Shown here one piece after another: positions 43,691 through 52,374 of a stretch of DNA of 64,000 nucleotides; within the stretch, counting starts at the first letter, position 1; every line of letters begins with the position of its first letter. The translations under genes were made by a program, and so were the position numbers. The notes below the pieces were generated by a model. It was given only the letters and a program-made list of their open reading frames with translations. It made no database searches and was not told the origin of the DNA. This stretch comes from Flavobacteriales bacterium (GTDB lineage: Bacteria > Bacteroidota > Bacteroidia > Flavobacteriales_D > Crocinitomicaceae): assembly GCA_947449575.1 (NCBI GenBank), contig CANFRV010000005.1, positions 1 to 64,000 on the forward strand, in the 5' to 3' direction.

Positions 43691-44159
43691 AGCAATTCAG
43701 AAGATGGAATTGTGGAGATTAAAAAATGATAAAATCGTTTTTACCAACGGTTGTTTCGATATTTTACATGCAGGACATGTGACGTATTTAGCACAGGCGG
43801 CGGCACTCGGCAATAAATTGGTCGTAGCGGTAAACACGGACTCCTCTGTAAAAAGGTTGGGAAAAGGGGATGATCGCCCTGTAAACTCTGAAGATGCGAG
43901 AGCATTTGTACTCTCTGCTTTAGGCTTTGTGGATATGGTGATTCTTTTTGACACAGATACACCCTTAGAAATAATCGAAGCGTTGAAACCGGATGTTTTG
44001 GTTAAAGGAGCCGACTATGATCCAAATGAAACAGATCCTACTTCAAAAAAATACATTGTTGGTTCTGATATTGTCAATCAATATGGAGGAAAAGTAGAAG
44101 CGATTTCTCTAGTAGATGGATTTTCTACAACAGGGATTATCAATCGGTTAAAAGGTTAA
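43644..44159 (+). CDS. rfaE2: D-glycero-beta-D-manno-heptose 1-phosphate adenylyltransferase
   Basis: Makes ADP-heptose for LPS core. 171 residues of the HldE C-terminal type, as a separate protein: FTNGCFDILHAGHV (nucleotide site), VAVNTDSSVKRLGKG, RPVNSEDAR, LVKGADYD and DGFSTTGIINR. The long start is kept, despite a 47-base overlap with the flippase-like gene, because the N-terminal MSRL... helix before the nucleotide site is normal for the family; ATG 43704 is the alternative. Confidence 0.9.
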   Translation: MSRLQYIQAKRATTSEAIQKMELWRLKNDKIVFTNGCFDILHAGHVTYLAQAAALGNKLVVAVNTDSSVKRLGKGDDRPVNSEDARAFVLSALGFVDMVILFDTDTPLEIIEALKPDVLVKGADYDPNETDPTSKKYIVGSDIVNQYGGKVEAISLVDGFSTTGIINRLKG

Positions 44160-44206
44160 TTGACATCGCTTAGGAATGTAGCTAATTGAATTTCTGTATT
44201 CTGCTT

Positions 44207-45772
44207 TTACTGTTTAATAATTTTTTTAATAGTATTGTTGGATTTTTGTTTAATCCATAAAAAATACGATCCTGCATTCAATTCTTCTACATTTAAACAG
44301 ATTGAATCTTCAAAATATTCTTTACTGAAAAGAACTTTCCCACTTAGATCTATGATTCTTATCTCAGTAGTTTCACTGCTTTTTAATTTTATATTCAACT
44401 GACTTTCAAACGGGTTTGGTTGAATCGTGAAATCTGAATCATTCACATTCTCTAATTCATTTACACCTATTATTTGTGATACAGTTTGTGTTCCGCAGTG
44501 ATTTTGAGACGCTAAAGTAACCGTATAATTACCAAATGATGGAAAAGTATAACTTGGACTTTCCACAATAGTATTCTCCGGACCAAAATTCCAATAATAC
44601 GATAAATCAGTGTTACTCGATGTATTCGTAAAATCAACTTGTAATCCATTCATTGTATATGTATAGCTCATATTGGGCAATGAATCAATGATTATATAAA
44701 TATCCGCGGTTGCTTCAAAATCGCAAATACCTCCAGAGGTGGAGATTGTCACAATAAATGTCCCAGATTGAGTGGGAGTTCCATCAATAGTGAAAACCCC
44801 ACCTGAGAAATTTCCTATTACCCCAGACGGTAATGGTCCTCCAGAAACACTTCCTTCAGAAACCCCAATCGTAGAACTTGAACCACTAAATCCAAATGTA
44901 ATTGGAGAAATCGAAGAGGTCAAACAAACTGTTTGTGAATCACTTAGTAAGGCAGAAGTTAAATACAAGGAGGACGGCGCCGCAACATGTACCATAACAG
45001 AATCAAAAGCAGTGCATGTATTTATAGTGACTGTATATGAAATAATAACACTCCCTTCTGCTATGCCTGTTACAAAACCATTGACATCAACAGCAGCAGT
45101 TAAGGGGTCCGATGACAACCATTCTCCATTTGGAGTTGAGTTTAATAAAGAGACAGATGAATTTACACAAATAGTTGCATCACCCGTATACGGATCTTGG
45201 CCAAAAATATCGGCTACAATAGGTAAAGGAAGTACGGTAATATGTATGGTATCAATAGATTGACAACTTCCATTTGTAATGGTATAGCTGATCACTTCAG
45301 TACCTTCTGATACTCCCGTCACAACACCATCCAAATCTACATCAATTACTAAGGGGTTGGATGTCGACCATGATCCACCAACTGAGGTTGCAGATAGAAT
45401 AATACTTCCGTTTAGGCACACAAAAGGAGGTCCAGAAACGGGAATTATTGGAATCATTTCATCGACTATAATCGGAAAATTAGTTACTATTGAACTTGCA
45501 TCTGTATAATAAATATCGCAGGTTCCAGAGGAAATTCCGGTCACCATACCCATGTTATCGACTGTTGCGATGGATATGTCTGAGCTAGTCCAATCTCCTC
45601 CAGGATTCGGATTTTCTAGCATTAGCGTCGTTCCTGCGCACAGGGATGTCGATTGAGCTGTTGAATACGTTGAAAAAATAACAAGAAAAGAAAAGAAAAT
45701 TATTTTCCTGACTGATTTTATAGAGAAATTATTAAACCGGCTGAATCTACTACTACAAGACATTACATTCAT
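44207..45772 (-). CDS. T9SS-secreted protein with Ig-like/PKD domains
   Basis: About 521 residues. ATG 45793 lies inside the -7 box (45791-45798), so I take ATG 45772; ATG 45763 is possible. Signal region with KSVRKIIFFSFLVIFSTYSTAQ. Three bacterial Ig-like type 2 modules follow (recurring GGDWTSSDISIATVD, GGSWSTSNPLVIDVD, NGEWLSSDPLTAAVD patterns), then an adhesin-like module and a PKD module (YYWNFGPENTIVESPSYTF). The last 75 residues are a T9SS type A sorting domain (FTIQPNPFESQLNIK, GSYFLWIK). Monocistronic. Probably a surface or secreted protein of unknown binding partner. Confidence 0.84.
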   Translation of the reverse strand: MNVMSCSSRFSRFNNFSIKSVRKIIFFSFLVIFSTYSTAQSTSLCAGTTLMLENPNPGGDWTSSDISIATVDNMGMVTGISSGTCDIYYTDASSIVTNFPIIVDEMIPIIPVSGPPFVCLNGSIILSATSVGGSWSTSNPLVIDVDLDGVVTGVSEGTEVISYTITNGSCQSIDTIHITVLPLPIVADIFGQDPYTGDATICVNSSVSLLNSTPNGEWLSSDPLTAAVDVNGFVTGIAEGSVIISYTVTINTCTAFDSVMVHVAAPSSLYLTSALLSDSQTVCLTSSISPITFGFSGSSSTIGVSEGSVSGGPLPSGVIGNFSGGVFTIDGTPTQSGTFIVTISTSGGICDFEATADIYIIIDSLPNMSYTYTMNGLQVDFTNTSSNTDLSYYWNFGPENTIVESPSYTFPSFGNYTVTLASQNHCGTQTVSQIIGVNELENVNDSDFTIQPNPFESQLNIKLKSSETTEIRIIDLSGKVLFSKEYFEDSICLNVEELNAGSYFLWIKQKSNNTIKKIIKQ

Positions 45773-45790
45773 AGTTTTATTGATGCGATA

Positions 45791-45798
45791 CAAACATA
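45791..45798 (-). promoter_or_regulatory. -7 promoter box TATGTTTG of the T9SS Ig-like gene
   Basis: TATGTTTG on the minus strand; it overlaps the first in-frame ATG (45793), which argues for a downstream start. Confidence 0.5.
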
Positions 45799-45860
45799 GA
45801 GGATAATTTTTAATAAATCGCTAAATCAGAGAAATCATCTTATAATTGCCACGAAAAACT

Positions 45861-46946
45861 TTATTTATATTCCGGAAATAAACTTAAAAGACCTATTTCT
45901 GAAGCATCGCATACGCCTCTTTCGGTGATTATTTTAGTGACTAAACGAGCAGGGGTAACATCAAAACCATAATTACTCGCTGGAGTAGTTTCAGGACAAA
46001 TCAAAATATTTCCAATTTTCCCATCCGCTCCTTTTCCGATTACATATCTGACCTCATCTTGGTTGCGCTCCTCAATTGGAATTTCAGTTAATCCATTATG
46101 AATCGTCATATCTAAAGTTGTAGAAGGCAGCGCGACATAAAAAGGGATATTATTGTCATTGGCCGCAAGCGCTTTTAGATAGGTACCAATTTTATTGGCA
46201 ACATCCCCTTGACGTGTTGTTCTGTCTGTGCCAACAATCACCATATCAACCATGCCATGCTGCATTAGATGTCCTCCAGCATTGTCTACGATTAAAGTAT
46301 GTGGAACGTTGTGTTTTGTTAATTCGTAGCAGGTTAAATTTGAACCTTGGTTACGCGGACGAGTTTCATCCACCCAAACATGTACTTTTATTCCTTTCTT
46401 CATCGCATGATAAATCGGAGAAGTAATTGTTCCCCATTCAACACAGCCCAACATTCCAGCATTGCAATGGGTTAAAATATTGACAACCTCTCCTTTTTTT
46501 CTATGTGCTATTTCTTCAATTATTGGTAAACCATGTACACCAATCATTCGACAGGTTTCTACATCCTCTTCAACGATAGCAGCTGCCGCTTCCCAACTCG
46601 TAGTAAGAAAATCTCCTTCGCAATTATCGAGGGCATTGAGCATTTTATCTAATGCCCAAAATAAATTTACTGCAGTTGGCCTAGAAGCACGTAGATCAGA
46701 GAAAGCTTGGTCTAAAAAAGCGCCATCTAATTGTTTTTCAATCATTTCGCGGACTGCTAAATAAATTCCATACGCTGCAGTTGCCCCAATTAAGGGAGCT
46801 CCTCTAACCGTCATTTCTTTGATCGCAACTTCGGCATCCTTGTAGGAAGTTAATTTTACAACGACAAATTCATGTGGTAATTTTCGTTGATCAATTACCT
46901 CTACGTATTTATCTTCTGTAGGCCAAATGGTTCGAAATTTTGTCAT
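45861..46946 (-). CDS. mtnA: Methylthioribose-1-phosphate isomerase
   Basis: Methionine salvage: methylthioribose-1-phosphate to methylthioribulose-1-phosphate. 361 residues with TVRGAPLIGATAAYG, catalytic Cys161 (THCNAG) and Asp241 (GTDRTTRQGDVANKIGTY), spacing as in B. subtilis MtnA (Cys160/Asp240). Follows mtnC by 62 bases on the same strand. Confidence 0.94.
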   Translation of the reverse strand: MTKFRTIWPTEDKYVEVIDQRKLPHEFVVVKLTSYKDAEVAIKEMTVRGAPLIGATAAYGIYLAVREMIEKQLDGAFLDQAFSDLRASRPTAVNLFWALDKMLNALDNCEGDFLTTSWEAAAAIVEEDVETCRMIGVHGLPIIEEIAHRKKGEVVNILTHCNAGMLGCVEWGTITSPIYHAMKKGIKVHVWVDETRPRNQGSNLTCYELTKHNVPHTLIVDNAGGHLMQHGMVDMVIVGTDRTTRQGDVANKIGTYLKALAANDNNIPFYVALPSTTLDMTIHNGLTEIPIEERNQDEVRYVIGKGADGKIGNILICPETTPASNYGFDVTPARLVTKIITERGVCDASEIGLLSLFPEYK

Positions 46947-47008
46947 TTTTAGTCGAATTTTTATACATCTATTTAATTATACAACAAGTGCAGGCTAAAA
47001 GATCCGTT

Positions 47009-47710
47009 CTAATTATTCAAAGATAAATCAATCTCATCAAAACTAGAAACACTTTTTTTCCATGCTTTCACAGTGCCTTCGCGCACCAATTGAATGGTTT
47101 GAAATCCAGCCTGATCTGCCGCTTCTAACTCTTCTCTAATATCAGATAAAAAGAGAATTTGAGAAGGGGTGATTTGTAATTCTTTACTTATTTTTACATA
47201 GGTGTCTACTTCTCTTTTACCTCCTGTATTTGTGTCGAAATAAGCGCTGAAATGAGCACTTAAATCGCCTTTTTCACTATATCCAAAAATCAATTTTTGA
47301 GCGGCAACTGAACCAGAAGAAAAAACACCTAGTTGAATTCCTTCCTTTTTCCATTTTAGTAAATTGGGTGGCACATCAGAATAGACATGTCCTTTTATTT
47401 CACCGGATTTATACCCTTCATTCCAAACGATTCCTTGTACGGTTTTAAGCGGGGTTATTTTCTTATCGGCAATACTCCAATCCAATAATTGTTGAATAAT
47501 TTGATCTGCATCATCTAAGAAAACACCTTCTTTTTTAGCTAATTCAACCGTTTGTTCAAAAGCTTTCTGAACTTCTGGCAATTGCTGAAGGTTTTTTAAT
47601 GTGCCAATATTATGTCTAAAATAGGGAAAAAGAGATTCATAAACAAAAGAAACAGATGTAGTTGTCCCTTCGATGTCAGTTAATATAAACGCTATTTTTT
47701 CTTGACTCAT
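47009..47710 (-). CDS. mtnC: Enolase-phosphatase E1
   Basis: Methionine salvage: enolises and dephosphorylates 2,3-diketo-5-methylthiopentyl-1-phosphate. About 233 residues from ATG 47710; the longer frame from 47779 would start upstream of the promoter. HAD motifs ILTDIEGTTTSVSFVY (Asp12, Glu14), GVFSSGSVAAQ and FLSDIREEL; the DxEGTT box is specific for MtnC. The -7 box at 47715-47722 places transcription at or next to the ATG, so the mRNA may be leaderless. Confidence 0.92.
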   Translation of the reverse strand: MSQEKIAFILTDIEGTTTSVSFVYESLFPYFRHNIGTLKNLQQLPEVQKAFEQTVELAKKEGVFLDDADQIIQQLLDWSIADKKITPLKTVQGIVWNEGYKSGEIKGHVYSDVPPNLLKWKKEGIQLGVFSSGSVAAQKLIFGYSEKGDLSAHFSAYFDTNTGGKREVDTYVKISKELQITPSQILFLSDIREELEAADQAGFQTIQLVREGTVKAWKKSVSSFDEIDLSLNN

Positions 47711-47714
47711 GCAG

Positions 47715-47722
47715 CAAAGGTA
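47715..47722 (-). promoter_or_regulatory. -7 promoter box TACCTTTG of mtnC-mtnA
   Basis: TACCTTTG on the minus strand only 4 bases before the ATG at 47710; the start codon coincides with the predicted +1. Confidence 0.5.
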
Positions 47723-47802
47723 TAAATCGTCTGTTGATAACTTTACATTCCCATTAAAAATATATCTAAAAAAGAACAATTAATTTTACGTACTCACAAA
47801 AT

Positions 47803-48396
47803 ATGAAAAATATGAAAAAACTTATTTACATCTGTTTAGCAATTACACTAATTACTTTTTCTTGTACGATAGAAAAAAGAATGTACAATTCTGGTTACCA
47901 TGTGAAATGGAATGGGAAGGATTTCAACTCTGAAAAAAATAGTTTCAGTGCCGCGGAGGATGATAAAAAGGAAAAAATAACTGAATCAAAAATAACAAAT
48001 CTTGATCGAAATAATAGTTCAAAAGTGGAGCCCTCTTTTGGCCAACCACAACTAGAAAATACTTTTTCAAATGCGACATCTTTTCATTCTACATTGCAAA
48101 AAGTTGCGGGAGAAAAACGCAAGAGTTTACCAAGTAAAATAACTTCTGTTCAAAAAGAAAATTCAATTCCAAAAATTAGTCCTTTAAAAAAATCTGAACA
48201 TAAATCAGGTAAAAAATCACTTTCCGATGATTTGCTACTTATCTGTTTTATTCTTTGTTTTATAATACCTCCTGTCGCAGTTGGTTTAATAACAGATTGG
48301 GATATAAATAAAGTTTTACTAAATTTATTATTGACTATTCTTTGTGGAATCCCGGGTATCATTCACGCATTAATTGTTGTGTCTGATAATAGATAG
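47803..48396 (+). CDS. Lipoprotein with C-terminal YqaE/Pmp3-type membrane domain
   Basis: 197 residues. A lipoprotein signal ends ITFSC (Cys21). Residues about 22-140 are a polar, Lys/Ser-rich low-complexity linker starting EKRMYNSGYHVKW. The last 55 residues contain two membrane helices matching the Pmp3/YqaE (UPF0057) pattern: ICFILCFIIPPVAVGL and LLLTILCGIPGIIHALIVV. Free-standing Pmp3 proteins are about 50 residues; here the domain is fused behind a lipoprotein signal, an arrangement I know from Bacteroidota stress-type proteins. Function unknown. Followed 7 bases later by a DUF2752 gene. Confidence 0.75.
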   Translation: MKNMKKLIYICLAITLITFSCTIEKRMYNSGYHVKWNGKDFNSEKNSFSAAEDDKKEKITESKITNLDRNNSSKVEPSFGQPQLENTFSNATSFHSTLQKVAGEKRKSLPSKITSVQKENSIPKISPLKKSEHKSGKKSLSDDLLLICFILCFIIPPVAVGLITDWDINKVLLNLLLTILCGIPGIIHALIVVSDNR

Positions 48397-48403
48397 TTAA
48401 ATT

Positions 48404-48694
48404 TTGAAAAAAACCAGATTAAAAATAATTTTAGGGGGAATGATTGTCATGCCATTGATCTTGATAATCATTCCCTCTACTTTTTTTGATAAAGGCCAAT
48501 CTATTTGTGTTTCCAAATTCCTGTTCAACAAAGAATGTTTAGGTTGTGGAATGACAAGAGCAACGCAACATCTGATACATTTTGATTTTCGAGAAGCGTA
48601 TGCGTTTAACAAATTATCAGTTATTGTTGTTCCAATTCTCATTTATTTTTATGTAAGAGAATTTTGGAAAATGTACAGTAGATTAAAGAAGTAG
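48404..48694 (+). CDS. DUF2752-type small membrane protein
   Basis: 96 residues from TTG 48404 (ATG 48440 would drop 12 residues of the first helix). Two membrane helices (about 8-26 and 70-88) flank the family motif ECLGCGMTRATQHLIHFDFREAYAFN (quoted here only as CLGCGMTRA and FDFREAYAFN), the Cys-x2-Cys-Gly-x-Thr-Arg signature of DUF2752. No function is known for the family. Probably cotranscribed with the upstream Pmp3-type lipoprotein gene. Confidence 0.8.
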   Translation: MKKTRLKIILGGMIVMPLILIIIPSTFFDKGQSICVSKFLFNKECLGCGMTRATQHLIHFDFREAYAFNKLSVIVVPILIYFYVREFWKMYSRLKK

Positions 48695-48722
48695 ACTGCG
48701 CAACTGATTTCGATCAATCTAT

Positions 48723-48746
48723 TAACCTCAGTTCGATTAATATTTT
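48723..48746. repeat. 24-bp dispersed element, copy 2
   Basis: TAACCTC-A-GTTCGATTA-A-TATTTT, 22 of 24 positions identical to 33963-33986. Confidence 0.5.
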
Positions 48747-48838
48747 GCAATAGGTAAATAGTAGACATGACTGCTTAATTAACCCACAACGTTAGCATTT
48801 TTGAATAGCAATGTAAATAGGAAGCTTCAATTATTGAT

Positions 48839-49381
48839 TTACATACATCCTTGCGAATCTATTTTACCCGTAAATAGGATTGTTTCATTTTGCTTTATTA
48901 CAACCGAATAGGGTTCTCCCATATCAAGAGAAAAGTCTTTTGATGTGAAGGTCAACTCATCTATCAATTCAAAATTCTCTTTTTTAAACACTTGTTTATT
49001 ACCCTTTTTAATAATGAAAGATAATTCTTTCCCTGACCCAATAAGCGTTAAATGATGAAAATCCTCAGAATCGTAACAAAATGTATAGGTGTGTTCTTTT
49101 CGGAATGTTGATCTTTCATCAATAGTTGCTTTTGTCGTCTCGCCAGTTTCTTCATCTGTTATCTCCGACCCTTTAAAAAACAGTTTACAAGAAACATTGG
49201 CAGGCTCTAATTTTTCTACCTCCTCACTAATGGTTGCTGTTGTATCTTTTATGCTATCAGTGCTAACTTTTAAAGTATCAGCAACAGTATTTACAGCATT
49301 TTTTTCACTTGAACTATTACAACTTGTAACAGCAATTGCAAAGACTAGCAATGGCAAGAAAATGGTCAGTATTTTTTTCAT
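48839..49381 (-). CDS. Putative lipoprotein, unknown function
   Basis: 180 residues from ATG 49381 (MKKILTIFLPLL), chosen over the upstream ATG at 49459 because it gives a classical lipoprotein signal ending AVTSC. After a Ser/Thr/Asp-rich linker (about 22-60) comes a beta-rich domain from about residue 65: CKLFFKGSEITDEETGE, YTFCYDSEDFHHLTLIG, FTSKDFSLDMGEPYSVVIK, ending SQGCM. I recognise no family. It stands alone on the minus strand. Confidence 0.65.
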   Translation of the reverse strand: MKKILTIFLPLLVFAIAVTSCNSSSEKNAVNTVADTLKVSTDSIKDTTATISEEVEKLEPANVSCKLFFKGSEITDEETGETTKATIDERSTFRKEHTYTFCYDSEDFHHLTLIGSGKELSFIIKKGNKQVFKKENFELIDELTFTSKDFSLDMGEPYSVVIKQNETILFTGKIDSQGCM

Positions 49382-49603
49382 TTTATTTAATTTAACATCT
49401 CTCCTACTCATAAGGCTTTTCAGTTCCGCCCCGTTTTTATAGTGGTTTCTGGTCTCCACTTTTGGTGATAAATTTTTTAACGTATTTTCTAAAAATAGTC
49501 AACGTTATACTTTGGTATTTCTCTTTTTTCAGTGTATTGGCGATGCCGCGAAATCCAGTAAATGCGAAAGAGCTATTGAGTTTGCACGTTGCAGGGGCTG
49601 GTT

Positions 49604-50143
49604 TTATTTTATCATTTCTACTACTTTGCTAAACTCTGAATTAATATCAATCTGAATGCGTTTCATTTCTTCTTTATCTTTTATTTCAGAAGATATGGAA
49701 GGAGTGTCTCCATTGCACTCATTTGATTTATTCAAAATTTTAATTATTTTTCCATTTATATCATAATATGTTCTATACTCATCGCTGCAGGACTCTGCTC
49801 CCGTACTTTGAAAGACAAAGAAAATTTTATTGTTTTTTAAATAGAATATTGTTTCACTTGCCCATTCATATCCACAGAATTTTGCTCGATAGGTACTATA
49901 CTCTTTTGAAATATGACAAAGTTCAGCTGTTTGTTCGAAGGGTACTTGCTCAGAATTTTCATCAAACCCTTCATAACTAGTATTTTTACCCGTTTTACAT
50001 TGTTTCGATGTATTTGCATTACTTAGTTTGTTGACTTCTCCGTACATTTTTTTTATGTCCAAAATCCTAGATGAATTATCTTGGGAATAACAGGAAATAA
50101 AAATAGAATTCACGATTAAAAAGATACTGATGGAATACTTCAT
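49604..50143 (-). CDS. Putative lipoprotein, unknown function
   Basis: 179 residues. Signal MKYSISIFLIVNSIFISC with a lipobox-like IFISC. The mature part has a charged helical start (ILDIKKMYGEVNKL), a Cys-containing middle (SKQCKTGK, ELCHISKEY, KFCGYEWA), FYLKNNKIFFVFQ and a C-terminal helix. The layout of strands after a helix resembles small periplasmic domains of Bacteroidota but I cannot name a family. Confidence 0.6.
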   Translation of the reverse strand: MKYSISIFLIVNSIFISCYSQDNSSRILDIKKMYGEVNKLSNANTSKQCKTGKNTSYEGFDENSEQVPFEQTAELCHISKEYSTYRAKFCGYEWASETIFYLKNNKIFFVFQSTGAESCSDEYRTYYDINGKIIKILNKSNECNGDTPSISSEIKDKEEMKRIQIDINSEFSKVVEMIK

Positions 50144-50417
50144 TTGGGTTTAATTTTTTATGAGATAATTTAGAGGTAGGTTCATAATTTTTTGTTAAAG
50201 ATAAATTTAATTTTTAGATATTCAAATTATCAAAAAATATTTTTCAATTACCGAGGTTTCTGCACTAATTTTAGCGCACAAACAGTCATCTGCAGTTTTC
50301 TTAATACCTTAAATAATTTGGATATCTAGAAAATAAAAACTAAGTTTAGCATTGATTTTTTCTGGGAGTAGTCCGAAAATCCGTAAGAGTTAGGAACGAT
50401 AAATTAAAAATGAAAAA

Positions 50418-50750
50418 ATGAAAAAACTATTTTGTCTCACAGTATTGCTAATCTCTTTTTCGGCAAACTGCCAAACCGTATTCTCCGTCAGTTCAAAATA
50501 CGATGCAGATGTGAAAATATTTGTGGCAAGTTCAAAATATGACGCCGATCTAATCGTCTATAAATGTTCCTCAAAATATGATGCGACGGACAACAAAGGC
50601 TTATGGTTTTTTGTAGACAGTAAATACGATGCTAAAAAGAAGGTGTTTTTTTGTGATAGTAAATACGATGCAGATCTAATTATTTATTTTACAGATAGCA
50701 AATACGATGCTAGTTGGAGAAATACTGCTAAGAAAAGTTTTTTATACTAA
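50418..50750 (+). CDS. SKYDA-repeat exported protein, 7(1) septoil-knot (DUF6150-type) family
   Basis: 110 residues: signal peptide 1-19 (ending FSANCQ), then a mature protein of about 91 residues built from six SKYDA motifs, each between short hydrophobic strands (VKIFVAS, LIVYKCS, GLWFFVD, KVFFCD, LIIYFTD). The period is 13 residues, except 16 between motifs three and four, where DNKGLW is inserted; SWRNTAKKSFLY closes the chain. Seven strands around six identical turns match, as I remember it, the small family once called DUF6150 and now the 7(1) septoil knot, predicted and later shown to form a seven-crossing topological knot. Predicted periplasmic or secreted; function unknown. Monocistronic. 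Confidence 0.8.
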   Translation: MKKLFCLTVLLISFSANCQTVFSVSSKYDADVKIFVASSKYDADLIVYKCSSKYDATDNKGLWFFVDSKYDAKKKVFFCDSKYDADLIIYFTDSKYDASWRNTAKKSFLY

Positions 50751-50906
50751 CCCCCTACTTCAGTTTTTTCAGAGATTAAGATGTGTAACCTCATCAAAAA
50801 TAAGAAATCTACTAGGTATTGACTAGTTCTCTTTCACAGATGAATATATCCAGGTAAAATGAAAAATGAAGGGCGGAAATAGAAAGGAATATTACTTCGA
50901 AAACTT

Positions 50907-50914
50907 TATATTTG
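50907..50914 (+). promoter_or_regulatory. -7 promoter box TATATTTG upstream of the ankyrin gene
   Basis: TATATTTG, 96 bases before the ATG at 51011; fits TAnnTTTG. Confidence 0.4.
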
Positions 50915-51010
50915 CTGCTAAAAATCGATTATACCCAAACTTTGTAGTTTAGTGTTTCGCTTAATAAATACATTATCAAGCAAATACAAGCTTATAAAAC
51001 AATATCAATA

Positions 51011-52084
51011 ATGAAAAACAATTATAAAAAAGTCCTTTATTTATTTTTAATGATGATCTTTTCATCACCAATATTTAGCCAGAAAATTTTTAATGATATT
51101 CAAAATGGTAAGTATGATAAAGTGAAATCATGGATGGATAAGCAGGATAAAATAAATGAAACGTATTCAAAAACATCTAATGAAAGAGACCTTGTTAGAG
51201 AGTTAAATATTATTGAATGGGCTGCTTTCTATAATGAAACCGAAATTGTTAAACTATGTATAGAAAACAAAGCTAAGTTTGATTTTTTTGAAGAATGGAT
51301 TTCGGCAGCATTAGGAGCTGGAGTGCACAATTGTAATATTGAACTTACTAAAATACTCCTTGATGCAGGAGCTGATCCAAGTATTACTTGTCAAATGTGT
51401 AGAGAAGCGAGTTTATTAGGCATTGCTCTAAGTTATGATTGTATGGAAAACTATAAGTTGCTAAAAGAAAATGGAGCACCTTTGATTTCTGAAAACCCTG
51501 GGTATGATGTTATTCATGTTGCAGCGCGCAATCCAGATCTAGATTTTCTGATTGACTTGGTTGAAAAAGAAAATGTAGATGTGAATGAAAAGGGAACTGA
51601 AATTGCGTATCCTATATTTATGGCTGTTGATAGCGGAAGAGTTGAAAATATAAAATACCTGGTGTCGAAAGGCGCAAAATTGGATGTTACCGATCAATTT
51701 GGGAATACTATTTTACATTGCATTAATGATTTAACAACATTTAAATTTTTTGAACTGCTTTTATCTACTTCTGACATGTCATTTGAAAAGGCTGATAAAG
51801 CAAGCCCATTGATATTGTCAATTATTTATGCAGACAATAAAGAACTTTTTGATTATTTTATTGCTAATTACAGTTCATTTCTAAATGCGAGAGATAAAGA
51901 TGGAGAAAATGCAATGTTTGCTTTGCTAGAGATTGAAAAAAATACCGATTATTTCTTCTCTATCTTAAAGAAAAATAATATCTCATTCACGCAAAAAAAT
52001 AAGTTTGGAAAAGATTTGAAGCACTATGCAAAAAAAATGAAAAACAAAACACTTTTGCACTTAATTAATGAAAATGATAACTAA
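51011..52084 (+). CDS. Exported ankyrin-repeat protein
   Basis: 357 residues with a signal peptide 1-23 (LMMIFSSPIFSQ). About eight ankyrin-type repeats follow: NIIEWAAFYNETEIVKLCIE, NIELTKILLDAGADPS, GIALSYDCMENYKLLKENGA, VIHVAARNPDLDFLIDLVE, PIFMAVDSGRVENIKYLVSKGA, NTILHCINDLTTFKFFELLL, SPLILSIIYADNKELFDYFI, and a degenerate last one. Ankyrin repeats bind other proteins; an exported version suggests a periplasmic or extracellular partner. No partner gene is evident. Confidence 0.82.
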   Translation: MKNNYKKVLYLFLMMIFSSPIFSQKIFNDIQNGKYDKVKSWMDKQDKINETYSKTSNERDLVRELNIIEWAAFYNETEIVKLCIENKAKFDFFEEWISAALGAGVHNCNIELTKILLDAGADPSITCQMCREASLLGIALSYDCMENYKLLKENGAPLISENPGYDVIHVAARNPDLDFLIDLVEKENVDVNEKGTEIAYPIFMAVDSGRVENIKYLVSKGAKLDVTDQFGNTILHCINDLTTFKFFELLLSTSDMSFEKADKASPLILSIIYADNKELFDYFIANYSSFLNARDKDGENAMFALLEIEKNTDYFFSILKKNNISFTQKNKFGKDLKHYAKKMKNKTLLHLINENDN

Positions 52085-52374
52085 CCACAAATGCACTTTC
52101 ACTTTATCCTTGCTTTTCAATTGCAGTAAGTAGAACCGAACTTGGAGTTTACTATTTATAAGAGCCCTTAGAAAAAGTCCTTCATTTTTTATTGTTTCTT
52201 TTAATGAAAGCATTATCTTTGAAAATAGATTCTAACCAATATAAGCAATGTTTTGTTACTAGTAGTTTTGCATTCATTTTAGATGCTTCTAAACATTTAT
52301 TATTTATTCGAAGAATTGAGAGCGGATACCGAAAAGCTCAAAAGAGAGTAGGTAATGTTACTAATTTGTTTTTT

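Noticed and set aside
49536-49598. Locally GC-richer stretch with GCGATGCCGCGAAATCC, considered as an integron attC site or a gene remnant
   Set aside because: I could not find paired core sites of the RYYYAAC/GTTRRRY kind, and no frame reads as protein.
52192-52374. Upstream extension of the small acidic secreted protein
   Set aside because: The extension would bury a perfect signal peptide at residue 62; the start at 52375 is far more likely.
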